Below are positions 1 to 7,277 of a stretch of DNA of 40,566 nt, piece by piece. Below the pieces are notes generated by a model. It searched no databases. It was not told the origin of the DNA and saw nothing but the letters and a program-made list of their open reading frames with translations. A program made the translations under genes and the position numbers. Location: positions 1 through 40,566 of the forward strand of contig JAUUSS010000004.1 in assembly GCA_030841765.1 (NCBI GenBank). The letters run 5' to 3'. The stretch's first letter is position 1, and every line of letters begins with the position of its first letter. The stretch comes from Collinsella aerofaciens (GTDB lineage: Bacteria > Actinomycetota > Coriobacteriia > Coriobacteriales > Coriobacteriaceae).

Positions 1-71
1 TCCGCTATTGTGTCGCAGGTGCAGGACAGCGGGTAATCGCCGTTGGTGATTGTTACTTTATATTGTCTCAT
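1..71 (-). CDS. Partial small protein of unknown function
   Basis: A leftward reading frame starts with ATG at 71 and runs off the window edge. The visible residues are MRQYKVTITNGDYPLSCTCD and a few more. Its ATG overlaps the TGA of the gene at 68-229 (ATGA), which implies translational coupling in a leftward operon. I do not recognise the family; only 23 residues can be seen. Confidence 0.55.
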   Translation of the reverse strand, partial: MRQYKVTITNGDYPLSCTCDTIA

Positions 72-229
72 GAGGTGTTCTTCCTTTCTTCTCGCTCTTC
101 GAGCCACTTTTCATAGGCTTCCTGCACACCTGGGCGGGCGAAATATCGTTCCACCGCGCGCAGCGTTTGGCGAGCCAAGTATTCGGCCTCAGTTTGGGGC
201 ATTTCGGATATGTTGATTTTGGGGTTCAC
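68..229 (-). CDS. Small hypothetical protein (53 aa)
   Basis: The frame begins with GTG, preceded by GGAGG six bases upstream, and ends in a TGA overlapping the next ATG. The product is acidic, lysine-rich and helical at the C-terminus (EAYEKWLEEREERK), with no membrane segment or recognised domain. It belongs to a leftward operon with the genes at 251-409 and 1-71. The start is set by the strong ribosome binding site. Function is unknown; small helical proteins of this kind are common in Clostridial phage-like and integrative elements. Confidence 0.6.
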   Translation of the reverse strand: MNPKINISEMPQTEAEYLARQTLRAVERYFARPGVQEAYEKWLEEREERKNTS

Positions 230-250
230 GCTGCGCCTCCTTTCTTTGAT

Positions 251-409
251 TTAAGATGCCTTCTTCTTATCTTCCGGAGACCGGTGGCCCTCCGGAGATT
301 CCCGCGCGAGCATAATACCCTGCATTAGGCCCTCGACAAACCGCTTATCTGATTCGGTCAAAGCACGGTAGGCGGGCAAGACTTCGTTGATCATCTTTTC
401 GGATGCCAT
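251..409 (-). CDS. Small hypothetical protein (52 aa), first gene of leftward operon
   Basis: I chose the ATG at 409 because AGGAGGTG lies just before it. A longer frame starting at 442 would begin in the promoter's transcript leader and lacks such a site. The product has two predicted short helices and a charged tail ending KKKAS. It is transcribed from the leftward member of the divergent promoter pair at 441-508. No family is recognised. It probably belongs to the regulatory or replication module of the element, by position only. Confidence 0.6.
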   Translation of the reverse strand: MASEKMINEVLPAYRALTESDKRFVEGLMQGIMLARESPEGHRSPEDKKKAS

Positions 410-440
410 TGTTTTCACCTCCTCCGTTACGTCTATCAAC

Positions 441-508
441 ATTATAGTTACTTAAATTTACTTTGTCAACACTTTTTTGTTGACTTGCGTAACTTTTTGT
501 GCTAGTCT
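441..508. promoter_or_regulatory. Divergent promoters with likely repressor operator
   Basis: Leftward promoter: TTGACA (bottom strand, 464-469) and TATAAT (441-446) with a 17-base spacer, a consensus sigma-A promoter. Rightward promoter: TTGACT (480-485) and TAGTCT (503-508), also spaced 17. The two -35 boxes nearly abut and form an inverted repeat, TTGTCAAC and GTTGAC; flanking AGTTAC and GTAACT form an outer inverted repeat. This layout fits autoregulation by the XRE protein at 534, but the operator assignment is inference. Confidence 0.75.
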
Positions 509-533
509 TTTAAGCATAGAGGTGATTATTGGT

Positions 534-893
534 ATGAATATAAATGAGAGAATTCGAGATCTTCGCAAATCATTAAAACTAAGCCAAGAAGAATTTGGAA
601 ATCGCCTTGGCGTGACAAAAGCATCGATAAGTAGATTGGAATCTGGAATTAATAACGTTACGGAGCAAATGATAAAATCAGTCTGCCGCGAATATAACGT
701 GAACTACGCCTGGCTCAAAGAGGGCGTCGGAGAGATGTTCATTTCCTCAGACGATTCCGTTGCAAACCGGATCGACGATCTACTGGCCGGGGAAAACGAA
801 ACGGCGAAAGCCCTTTTCAGAGCCTTCGCCGCGCTGGATGATACAGATTGGTCGACCATTAAAAAAATAATTGACGAGCTGAAGAAAGATTAA
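534..893 (+). CDS. XRE-family transcriptional regulator
   Basis: A 119-residue protein with an N-terminal Cro/C1-type helix-turn-helix (about residues 4-60, with LSQEEFGNRLGVTKASISRL). A tail with the motif YNVNYAWLKEGVGEMF is typical of phage and ICE repressors of Bacillota. The ATG at 534 is preceded by GAGGTGAT. An upstream in-frame start at 477 lies inside the promoter and is rejected. The gene is divergent from the small leftward genes across a shared promoter region and is probably autoregulated. The last codons (IIDELKKD) recur in an adjacent duplicated segment at 962-985. Confidence 0.85.
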   Translation: MNINERIRDLRKSLKLSQEEFGNRLGVTKASISRLESGINNVTEQMIKSVCREYNVNYAWLKEGVGEMFISSDDSVANRIDDLLAGENETAKALFRAFAALDDTDWSTIKKIIDELKKD

Positions 894-985
894 TTCATAC
901 TTTGTCGCATTCCTTTGAGAATGCGTGGATTGAAATGGATTGGAAAGTGGTACGGAAGGTAATAGACGAACTGAAGAAAGACTAA
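870..985 (+). repeat. Duplicated 3' end of the XRE gene
   Basis: The last 24 bases of the XRE gene (870-893) recur at 962-985 with 21 of 24 identical. The second copy also reads as D-W-x5-IDELKKD-stop, so homology reaches back to about 937, right behind the solitary CRISPR-like repeat. It looks like the tail of a diverged paralogue whose 5' part has been lost or replaced. The copy has no start signal of its own. Confidence 0.7.
904..936 (+). CRISPR. Solitary type I-C-like CRISPR repeat unit
   Basis: A single 33-base repeat without array. It begins GTCG, has a 7-bp stem CGCATTC (906-912) with GAATGCG (919-925) around CTTTGA, and ends in TGGATTGAAAT (926-936). This 11-nt 3' part is the type I-C handle left by Cas5 processing. 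It starts 11 bases after the XRE stop codon and has the same direction, so it would be co-transcribed. No second repeat follows, and no cas gene is in the window. It could be a relic of an array, a mini-array, or an RNA anti-CRISPR decoy. The stem differs in sequence from the repeat at 19345 but keeps its shape. Confidence 0.7.
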
Positions 986-1098
986 CGTATGTAAAGATGC
1001 TGCACTAGCCGCAGGATGCGTTGCAGTTTGGCCTGTGACGTTATTTTTCGTACCATGCCAACGATAACTTCTTGCGTCTTCAAAATCTCTTCCATCAT
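982..1098 (-). CDS. Small hypothetical protein (38 aa)
   Basis: Leftward frame starting ATGATG at 1098/1095 behind GGGGGAG, ending at TAG (982-984). The product (MMEEILKTQEVIVGMVRKI and 19 more residues) is a single amphipathic helix with a basic C-terminal half. It has no recognised domain. The stop lies inside the duplicated XRE 3' segment read on the other strand. It follows the XRE gene at 1295-1513 on the same strand with a gap of about 200 bases. Confidence 0.5.
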   Translation of the reverse strand: MMEEILKTQEVIVGMVRKITSQAKLQRILRLVQHLYIR

Positions 1099-1294
1099 AA
1101 ACTCCCCCATTTTTATTGTGTTGTAATCTCCCGGTAGATGCGTTATAATGAGGGCGCGGAGGCACTACGGTGTTTCCCCCAAGGATAAGGCAGCTGCGCC
1201 CGCCAAAGCATAAGCTGTCTTATTCTTTTTTACCCTCAGTAAGAACATTTGTTCTACATCTATGGTATCACTCCTCTCTTTGTGCTGTCAAGGC

Positions 1295-1513
1295 TCACTT
1301 ATTGGTAATCCGTTCATACGTTATCAGCTCCTCCGGGCGAACGTCCAACGCTTCCGCCAGTTTGCAAATTGTGGCGATCCTCAAATTCGGGTTGCCCTGC
1401 TTTTCGATTCGCTCGATCCATTCACGGGTAATGCCGGACCGGGCCGCCAGTTCTCGGATCGTATACCCCCTCATGAGTCTGATTTCTTTCAAATGAGATC
1501 TTGCAATATACAC
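1295..1513 (-). CDS. Small XRE-family HTH protein
   Basis: A 72-residue helix-turn-helix protein of the compact single-domain kind (RGYTIRELAARSGITREWI, then LAEALDVRPEEL). I chose GTG at 1513 because GAGGTG lies seven bases upstream; an ATG at 1528 overlaps that site and is less likely. Proteins of this size act as Cro-like repressors or activators in integrative elements. It is followed on the same strand by AGGAGTGAT (about 1270), which has no good start codon after it. Confidence 0.75.
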   Translation of the reverse strand: MYIARSHLKEIRLMRGYTIRELAARSGITREWIERIEKQGNPNLRIATICKLAEALDVRPEELITYERITNK

Positions 1514-1857
1514 GCCGTAACACCTCATGGCTATTATTGCAAGAGATCATCAGATCATGTGAAAACTGTGAAGCATTACCACTTGAAAATTATTCTAGCA
1601 CACTTTATTTGAATTTTGGGAGAAGTATAGTTCTCTTTGGCGAAAAAAGGTGCAAGAAGTGAAGGTCGAATTTTTGTACAAATAGTAAAAATAATTGGCA
1701 TTTAGCACAAAACAAACGTTCAAGTGCAACATTTGACGATTTTTTTCGTTATATAGATTGAGGAGCAAATTTCTTTAATATGCATTTAAAGAAGAATTAT
1801 TTGTTACACTATTACCATTTAATTTCAGCGGGTGTTAATGCAGAAAGGAATCGGTTT
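1514..1857. promoter_or_regulatory. AT-rich intergenic region between divergent genes
   Basis: This 344-base stretch separates the leftward XRE gene and the rightward DUF4041 gene. It is AT-rich and must hold promoters for both, but I see no clear consensus pair. A TTGACG followed by TATATA near 1733-1757 has a spacer of only 11 bases. A reading frame upstream of the chosen start at 1858 lacks a ribosome binding site and is not counted as coding. Confidence 0.4.
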
Positions 1858-3114
1858 ATGTCGCTTTTCGGAACAAAAGAGAAGAAAGAAATTGCCAGAC
1901 TGAAAGAACAACTAACCCCTGAGCAAATAAGCCTTGCCGAATTGCAAGGTAAAATTGAGGAATCAACTGAAAGACTGAATACGATATTACACCAAATTGA
2001 CAATTCAACCGCCGAACTCGCAAGTTTAAAAAATCAAATAATTGAAACCGATGAGGAAATTTTACTTCAGTCGTTTGGCCTTTATGCGCCTCGATATAGC
2101 TTTACAACTGTGGATGAGTACAAAGAAAAGCTTACCAGCATACGTAACTGGCAGAAGGCGATGATCAAGGATAAAACCGCAGTAACCGGGGCCACGAATT
2201 GGCAGGTGAACGGCAGCGCCGCGCAGGGGAGAAAGATGGTCGCCAATATGCAAAAGCTGCTTTTACGCGCGTTCAACGCAGAGTGCGACGATATTGTTGA
2301 ACATGTCAAATTCAGCAATCTAGAAAGCAGCGTCAAACGTATCGGCGCATCAAGGGAAGCTATTTCAAAGCTTGGTGCTATGATGGGGATCACTGTTACC
2401 GAAGGATTTTATCAGCTTAAAATCGAAGAATTGTATTTGACGCATGAATACCAGGTAAAAAAGCAGGAAGAAAAAGAAGCGCTGAAGGAAGCACGAGCCA
2501 GAATGCGGGAGGAGGCCAAACTAGCAAAAGAGTTGGAGGAAGCCCGGAAGAATATCGAAAAGGAGCAAAAGCATTATTCAAACGCCCTGAAAAAAATTGA
2601 AGCTCAGATTCAGTCTGCTGGCGAGAGCAACGAAGAACTGCTGGAGAAAAAGGCCGAAATTGTTGCCCAGCTTGAAAAGCTTGAATCTGCGATCAAGGAT
2701 GTGGATTATCGTGCCGCAAACCAAAAAGCGGGATATGTCTATGTCATATCGAATATTGGGGCCTTTGGCCCCGACGTTTATAAAATAGGCATGACAAGGC
2801 GGCTTGATCCTACAGAGCGCGTTGATGAACTGGGAGACGCGTCTGTACCGTTTAATTTTGACGTGCATGCGATGATATTCAGTGATGACGCACCGGCATT
2901 GGAGGCTGCGCTTCATAGGGCTTTTGCGGATCGTAAACTGAATTTTGTAAACACTAGAAGAGAGTTTTTCAGGGTCACGCTTGATGAGATTAAGGCAGTT
3001 GTAAAAGCGAATTTTGACAAGACGGTTGAGTTTATAGATGTTCCCCCGGCTGAGCAATACAGACAAAGCCTACTGATGGCGCAGCAAGCCAATCGGCGCG
3101 AAGGAGTAGGATGA
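1858..3114 (+). CDS. DUF4041 / T5orf172 (GIY-YIG-type) nuclease-like protein
   Basis: A 418-residue protein. The N-terminal third has coiled coil (EKKEIARLKEQLTPEQISL). A DUF4041-like core follows, then a long lysine/glutamate coiled coil (about residues 195-285). The C-terminal domain (about 290-380) has YVYVIS, then VYKIGMTRR and an EAALHRAF helix, the signature of the T5orf172/MUG113 branch of GIY-YIG nucleases. The ATG at 1858 has GAAAGGA upstream. The gene overlaps the membrane-protein gene that follows. Homologues occur on phages and conjugative elements; a nuclease role in genome conflict is plausible but not shown here. Confidence 0.8.
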   Translation: MSLFGTKEKKEIARLKEQLTPEQISLAELQGKIEESTERLNTILHQIDNSTAELASLKNQIIETDEEILLQSFGLYAPRYSFTTVDEYKEKLTSIRNWQKAMIKDKTAVTGATNWQVNGSAAQGRKMVANMQKLLLRAFNAECDDIVEHVKFSNLESSVKRIGASREAISKLGAMMGITVTEGFYQLKIEELYLTHEYQVKKQEEKEALKEARARMREEAKLAKELEEARKNIEKEQKHYSNALKKIEAQIQSAGESNEELLEKKAEIVAQLEKLESAIKDVDYRAANQKAGYVYVISNIGAFGPDVYKIGMTRRLDPTERVDELGDASVPFNFDVHAMIFSDDAPALEAALHRAFADRKLNFVNTRREFFRVTLDEIKAVVKANFDKTVEFIDVPPAEQYRQSLLMAQQANRREGVG

Positions 3115-3653
3115 TGGATGGCGCAGCGAATAACATACTAATTACCGGCGCACTGTCGTTGATAACTTTAGCTATTAAATTCCTATTTACAAAATATAGT
3201 GCGCAGAAGTCAAAGAACCGCGATGTGTTAGAAGAACAATATCTAAAAGTGTTTGCTCCCCTGCATAAACTTATTTTTTATAAAAGATCGGAAGATAGCG
3301 AAAGACTTAATCATGACATCGATCAGATCATCGCGAGCCAGTATCACCTGATTCCCCAGCAAATAATTAAAACATATTTGAAATGGGGAACAGAAGCGGA
3401 CGATGACACGTCGTTTGAGGACTACATAGATAAATGCTATAATGTAATCGCTGCAAAATTAGGATATACACAAGTTACGGAAAAATTCTACACCACAAAA
3501 TCAGGGAAACTGTTTGTGCGTCTCAGAAATAGCAATGATGTTGAATCGATTCTCGACACTTTGAATAAAGCTAATAATATTGTTTTCGCTGTTTCTTTCG
3601 CGCTGACCATTATTTCAATTATAGCAAGTATAATTTATTCTTTTATGCATTGA
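3111..3653 (+). CDS. Membrane protein with N- and C-terminal transmembrane helices
   Basis: A 180-residue protein with a hydrophobic segment near the N-terminus (NILITGALSLITLAIKFLF), a charged soluble middle, and a second membrane segment at the C-terminus (VFAVSFALTIISIIASIIY). The start is ATGATG; the second ATG (3114) is better spaced from AAGGAG and would equally fit. It overlaps the stop of the DUF4041 gene, so the two are coupled. I do not recognise the family. Pairing of a nuclease-like protein with a small membrane protein recalls two-gene defence cassettes, which is inference. Confidence 0.7.
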   Translation: MMDGAANNILITGALSLITLAIKFLFTKYSAQKSKNRDVLEEQYLKVFAPLHKLIFYKRSEDSERLNHDIDQIIASQYHLIPQQIIKTYLKWGTEADDDTSFEDYIDKCYNVIAAKLGYTQVTEKFYTTKSGKLFVRLRNSNDVESILDTLNKANNIVFAVSFALTIISIIASIIYSFMH

Positions 3654-3661
3654 GGGGTTTT

Positions 3662-5191
3662 ATGAAAGCAGTCATCTACGCCCGGTACTCGCCGGGCCCC
3701 AACCAGAAGGATAAGAGCGTTGAGGAACAAATCGCAGATTGCAGGCAGTTCGCGCGTGAGAATGATATCATGATCGTTGGCGACTATGCTGACCGTAAAA
3801 AGACTGGCCGCAACGATAATCGGGCCGAATTCCAGAAGATGCTGAAGGACAGCGCGAAGGGCCTTTTTGACGCCGTAATCGTGTGGAAAATCGACCGCTT
3901 TGGACGAAACCGCGAAGAGATCGCCATAAATAAGGTCAAGCTGCGCCGGAACGGCGTCCGAGTGATGTATGCGAAAGAACACATCCCGGACGGCCCGGAA
4001 GGAATTATACTGGAAAGCACCTTGGAAGGACTGGCTGAATACTACTCCGCGAATCTGTCCCAAAACATTATGCGAGGGATGCGCGGCGTCGCCATGAAGG
4101 GCCAGTCGACCGGGGGAGGGGGTCATTCACTCGGGTATTATGTCGATCAGGACAAGTATTTCCAGATTGATGAGCACGGTGCACAGATCGTCCGGCAAAT
4201 CTTTGAGATGTATAGCAGTGGGAAGCAAGCCTCCGAGATCATCAAAGAGCTGAATGGTAGGGGTCTCAAAACAGCCAACGGAAAGCCGTTCAATCACAAT
4301 TCTATCGCGCGGATCCTTTCCAATCGGCGGTATATCGGTGAATACCGATGGCACGATATCTTGATCCCGGATGGCATGCCACGCATCATAGATGATGAGA
4401 CGTTTGAGAGGGTGCAGAAGCGATTGGAAAAGAATAAAAAAGCGCCCGCCCGGAAGATCCAGGCCGGCAGCGAAGAGGAGTTCTTGCTCACGACGAAGTT
4501 GTTCTGCGGGCACTGTGGCGCGACGATGATCGGGGACAGCGGCACCGGTAAGAGTGGGAAGAAGTACAGCTATTATACCTGCTCAACCCGCAAGCGCCGT
4601 AAGGACGGGCGGAAATGCGATAAAAAGAGCGTCCGAAAGGATGAACTGGAACGGTACATCGTGGAACAGACTGTCGCCCACGTCCTGGTGGACGATGTGA
4701 TCGAGTATATTGCGGATAAGGTGGTCGAACTGCAACGTAAGGAGCTTCAGGACACCTCGATGCTGGACTATTACAAATCGAGCCTACGCGACACCGAAAA
4801 GAGCCTAAAAAACATCGTGACAGCAATCGAGCAGGGAATTTTCACACCAACCACGAAGGATCGGTTATTGGAACTGGAAGCGGAGAAGGCTGACCTGGAG
4901 GAATGCATCCAAAAAGAGGAGATCGCCCGTCCCACCTTTAGCAAGGAGCAAATTATTTTCTTTCTGGAGCGATTCAAAGGCGGCGACGTCAATGACCAAT
5001 CTTACCAGCGGCAGATTATTGATACGTTCGTCAGCCGCATCTGGATTTACGATGATAAGACGGTAATCACGTACAATTACAGCGGAGAGGGCAACACGAT
5101 CACGCTGGAGGCGGCCGAAAAAGCCGCAGATGAAGCTGCGGGCGGGTGTTCGGCTCAGCTCCCGCCATCTCCACCACGAAAGTCAGGTTAA
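3662..5191 (+). CDS. Large serine recombinase (integrase)
   Basis: A 509-residue site-specific recombinase. The resolvase domain opens MKAVIYARYS with nucleophile Ser10; EEQIADCRQFA and KIDRFGRNREE follow. The recombinase domain includes LGYYVD and NRRYIGEYRW, and a zinc ribbon contains CGHCG with a later pair of Cys (about residues 285-320), before a coiled coil. Length and order fit integrases of phages and ICEs. The ATG at 3662 follows GAGGGG. The last residues (QLPPSPPRKSG) are encoded by the tmRNA-like attachment site and terminator stem, so the C-terminus was probably set by integration. Confidence 0.93.
   Translation: MKAVIYARYSPGPNQKDKSVEEQIADCRQFARENDIMIVGDYADRKKTGRNDNRAEFQKMLKDSAKGLFDAVIVWKIDRFGRNREEIAINKVKLRRNGVRVMYAKEHIPDGPEGIILESTLEGLAEYYSANLSQNIMRGMRGVAMKGQSTGGGGHSLGYYVDQDKYFQIDEHGAQIVRQIFEMYSSGKQASEIIKELNGRGLKTANGKPFNHNSIARILSNRRYIGEYRWHDILIPDGMPRIIDDETFERVQKRLEKNKKAPARKIQAGSEEEFLLTTKLFCGHCGATMIGDSGTGKSGKKYSYYTCSTRKRRKDGRKCDKKSVRKDELERYIVEQTVAHVLVDDVIEYIADKVVELQRKELQDTSMLDYYKSSLRDTEKSLKNIVTAIEQGIFTPTTKDRLLELEAEKADLEECIQKEEIARPTFSKEQIIFFLERFKGGDVNDQSYQRQIIDTFVSRIWIYDDKTVITYNYSGEGNTITLEAAEKAADEAAGGCSAQLPPSPPRKSG
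5156..5176 (+). other. Probable attR: displaced ssrA (tmRNA) 3' end
   Basis: CTCCCGCCATCTCCACCA (5159-5176) matches the form of a bacterial tmRNA 3' end: half of the T stem, acceptor strand, and encoded CCA. It is followed within three bases by a strong terminator, as expected after a real ssrA gene. No full tmRNA lies in the window. I infer that the element to the left recombined into ssrA and carried in a replacement 3' end at its other end. Confidence 0.55.
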
Positions 5192-5231
5192 AATAAATGC
5201 AGGTTTGCATTTGCTTTAACCTGACTTTTTT
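5179..5231 (+). terminator. Intrinsic terminator (likely the original ssrA terminator)
   Basis: A 14-base arm AAAGTCAGGTTAAA (5179-5192) pairs perfectly with TTTAACCTGACTTT (5215-5228), enclosing a smaller AAATGC/GCATTT hairpin and followed by T residues. The recombinase stop codon lies in the left arm. It works in either direction. Confidence 0.9.
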
Positions 5232-5306
5232 GTTATACTGCAATCAAGGTTATTTATATAATATACGGAATACAGAGCAATCATTTAAAATTCTAGAGGA
5301 AGAACA

Positions 5307-5744
5307 GTGTTTAGAGAGATATTAACAGAATTAATTAAAGATAACGAATGGGCAAAGTTGCAAAAACCGTGTGATGAGAGCGAACTTGCTAAAGCAGAAA
5401 AATATGTAGGGTATTCCCTCCCCAACGAATTAAAAGCACTCCTTAGGGAAACAGACGGAGATCAATGGTTTTTGCTTTCGGTCAAGGAAATAATAGAAAA
5501 TGTTGAGAGAAATAGAAGCGTTATGGCGGAATACTTTGAGGAAGGCGAGTTCGAAGAAAAAGTAAATCGAAACATCTATTTTGCAACAAACGGATGTGGT
5601 GATTACTACTGTTATCGTGTTCTTCCTAATGGTGAAACCGATACATCAGCGATTTATATTTGGGAGCATGAGTTGTTTGAAATTCGTGAGGTTGCTAAAG
5701 ATTTGATTGACTTAATCAAAAAGTATTATAACGATGAGATTTAA
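5307..5744 (+). CDS. SMI1/KNR4 family protein
   Basis: A 145-residue SMI1/KNR4 (SUKH) domain protein. The signature is seen in CDESELAKAEKYVGYSLP, then ELKALLRETDGD, and the later FATNGCGDYY and AIYIWEHE. SUKH proteins act in many bacteria as immunity proteins against contact-dependent or secreted nuclease toxins. Start is GTG behind AGAGGA. No toxin gene is adjacent, so it may be an orphan immunity gene. It is AT-rich compared with the flanking genes and is the first gene of host DNA after the attachment site. Confidence 0.85.
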   Translation: MFREILTELIKDNEWAKLQKPCDESELAKAEKYVGYSLPNELKALLRETDGDQWFLLSVKEIIENVERNRSVMAEYFEEGEFEEKVNRNIYFATNGCGDYYCYRVLPNGETDTSAIYIWEHELFEIREVAKDLIDLIKKYYNDEI

Positions 5745-5840
5745 CCAAAAGAGCAAACAGAGATAACTTCCAATTTGTTGTGTGGGTTATGAGCATAACC
5801 TCGTTTGCATCTATTTCTACCTAATGACACAAACCTGTGG

Positions 5841-5870
5841 CCCGCATTTTGAGTGCTGCGGGTTCTTTTT
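5841..5870 (+). terminator. Intrinsic terminator after the SUKH gene
   Basis: CCCGC (5841-5845) pairs with GCGGG across a 12-base loop and is followed by TTCTTTTTT. A smaller hairpin, GGTTATG with CATAACC, lies about 50 bases upstream. It separates the SUKH gene from the fucosidase gene. Confidence 0.7.
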
Positions 5871-5939
5871 TACCCAAACGCCCCCCTGTGATGAGGCCAT
5901 TTTTGTCTTCCCCAATATTAAAGAAAGGAAAAGAGAACG

Positions 5940-6992
5940 ATGTTTTTTCAAAAGAAAATGGCGCCCTATCCCTCCCGAACCTATCCAATTATGCAGCAGC
6001 CTTCTTTACAGCCGAACGAGGGCCAGTTAGCGCAGATGCAACGCCGATTCGGTATGTTCCTCCACTTTGGTGTCAACACGTTCAACAACACGGAGTGGTC
6101 GGACGGAACGCTGCCGGTCGAGAGCTACTGCCCCTCTGCGATCGATGCGGACAGTTGGGTGCGCACGGCTTATGAGGCGGGGATGAATTATGTCGTCCTG
6201 ATCACCAAGCACCACGACGGCTTTTGCCTGTGGGATACGCACACCACCACCTATTCCGTCAATTACTCCCCGAATCAGACCGACGTCGTCCGGGCAGTGG
6301 CGGATGCCTGCCGAAAATATGGCCTCCGGCTGGGCCTCTACTATTCGCTTTGGGATCGGCACGAATTATGCTACGGGGATGACGAGGCCTATGTCCAGTA
6401 CATGGAAAAGCATTTGACGGAGCTGCTGGACGGCCGATATGGCGAGGTGGTGGAGCTCTGGTTTGACGGCGCGTGGGATAAACCGTGCCGCGCATGGCAG
6501 CTGGATCGGCTATATAACCATGTAAAGCAGATGCAGCCCATGTGCCAGATTGGCGTGAACCATACCGTTGGGAAATACAGCGAAAAGAAGGGCGGTCCGC
6601 AAAAACGCTATGAGCCTAGGAATTATCGTGACCGTGACCCTCTGCGGATGTTTCCCTCGGACTTTCGGCTGTGGGATCCGCACATGTGCCGGGAGGACGA
6701 CCCGAAAATATACACCTTTAACAAAAAGGAATATTATCTTCCCTTTGAGCAGACGATCTGTTCCCGCAAGGAGTTCAGTTGGTTTTATTCCGATACGTAT
6801 GCAGACAAACCGCTGATGGACGCGCAGGAGATCATCCGGAATTATCGCATTCTTGAAAAGACAAATAATATGATGGTGATCAATTTGCCGCCGGATCAAA
6901 ACGGGAAGCTGGTGCAGGGCGACGTGGATAATCTGATGCGCGTGGCCGGGGAGCTGGGCATTCGCAGAGAAATAGAAAGGGTTCATGGTTGA
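5940..6992 (+). CDS. Alpha-L-fucosidase, GH29 family
   Basis: A 350-residue cytoplasmic GH29 protein without signal peptide. Visible motifs are RRFGMFLHFGVNTF, VLITKHHDGFCLWDT, GLYYSLWDRHE, and VVELWFDGAW, whose Asp176 is the expected catalytic nucleophile. The C-terminal part (IIRNYRILEKTNNMMVINLP) is typical of the barrel end. The protein lacks the C-terminal beta-sandwich of longer fucosidases. It would release terminal L-fucose from glycans, fitting a gut bacterium. The ATG at 5940 follows AGAAAGGA at a slightly long spacing. It stands alone between terminators; no transporter gene is adjacent. Confidence 0.9.
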   Translation: MFFQKKMAPYPSRTYPIMQQPSLQPNEGQLAQMQRRFGMFLHFGVNTFNNTEWSDGTLPVESYCPSAIDADSWVRTAYEAGMNYVVLITKHHDGFCLWDTHTTTYSVNYSPNQTDVVRAVADACRKYGLRLGLYYSLWDRHELCYGDDEAYVQYMEKHLTELLDGRYGEVVELWFDGAWDKPCRAWQLDRLYNHVKQMQPMCQIGVNHTVGKYSEKKGGPQKRYEPRNYRDRDPLRMFPSDFRLWDPHMCREDDPKIYTFNKKEYYLPFEQTICSRKEFSWFYSDTYADKPLMDAQEIIRNYRILEKTNNMMVINLPPDQNGKLVQGDVDNLMRVAGELGIRREIERVHG

Positions 6993-7277
6993 GACCGCCG
7001 GCTCTTCCAAAGAACTGATATTTCATCATCAGCCTGTTAGAGGCTTTCGTGCCTTTGCTTTCATGCGGAAAAAGATTCCCCCTCGCCCCTTCTCATATGG
7101 GAAGAGACAATGGGGAATTCATCAATTTAATCATATTCATTCATGGATATGTCTCTTTTTGTTTCTTGGGATGCTTTTGAAACACAGCTTCATGTTTTTA
7201 TCAGATGCGCGTTGATGCTACCTACCAGTCCATAAATATCGATCCACGTTTACGTCTCTTAGAGGAATACTACTAGT

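Larger units (their letters stand above)
1..5176. mobile_element. Integrated element (right-hand part), probably inserted at the ssrA 3' end
   Basis: This is the right portion of a mobile element whose left end lies outside the window. It holds small leftward genes, a divergent XRE regulator with its operator region, two further XRE or small genes, a DUF4041/GIY-YIG protein with a membrane partner, and a large serine recombinase as the last gene. The recombinase ORF ends in a stretch identical in type to a bacterial tmRNA 3' end, followed by an intrinsic terminator, so this boundary is probably attR. I infer that host DNA resumes after about 5176. No structural phage genes are visible in this part, so phage and integrative element cannot be told apart. 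Confidence 0.6.

Noticed and set aside
1170..1290. Small leftward ORF after AGGAGTGAT near 1270
   Set aside because: The ribosome-binding-like site is not followed by a start codon in a frame of useful length; the first ATG gives a 27-codon frame too far away.
1170..1612. Rightward frames at 1170-1612
   Set aside because: They are antisense to the small XRE gene and lack ribosome binding sites.
5782..6030. Rightward frame before the fucosidase
   Set aside because: It runs through a terminator hairpin and has no ribosome binding site or protein-like composition.
6027..6495. Long leftward frames across the fucosidase gene
   Set aside because: They are shadows of a clear GH29 gene on the other strand, with no start signals.
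6993..7277. Possible gene in the gap after the fucosidase
   Set aside because: Only an unsupported frame from 6985 that overlaps the fucosidase end; composition is not protein-like. I see nothing else in this 285-base gap.
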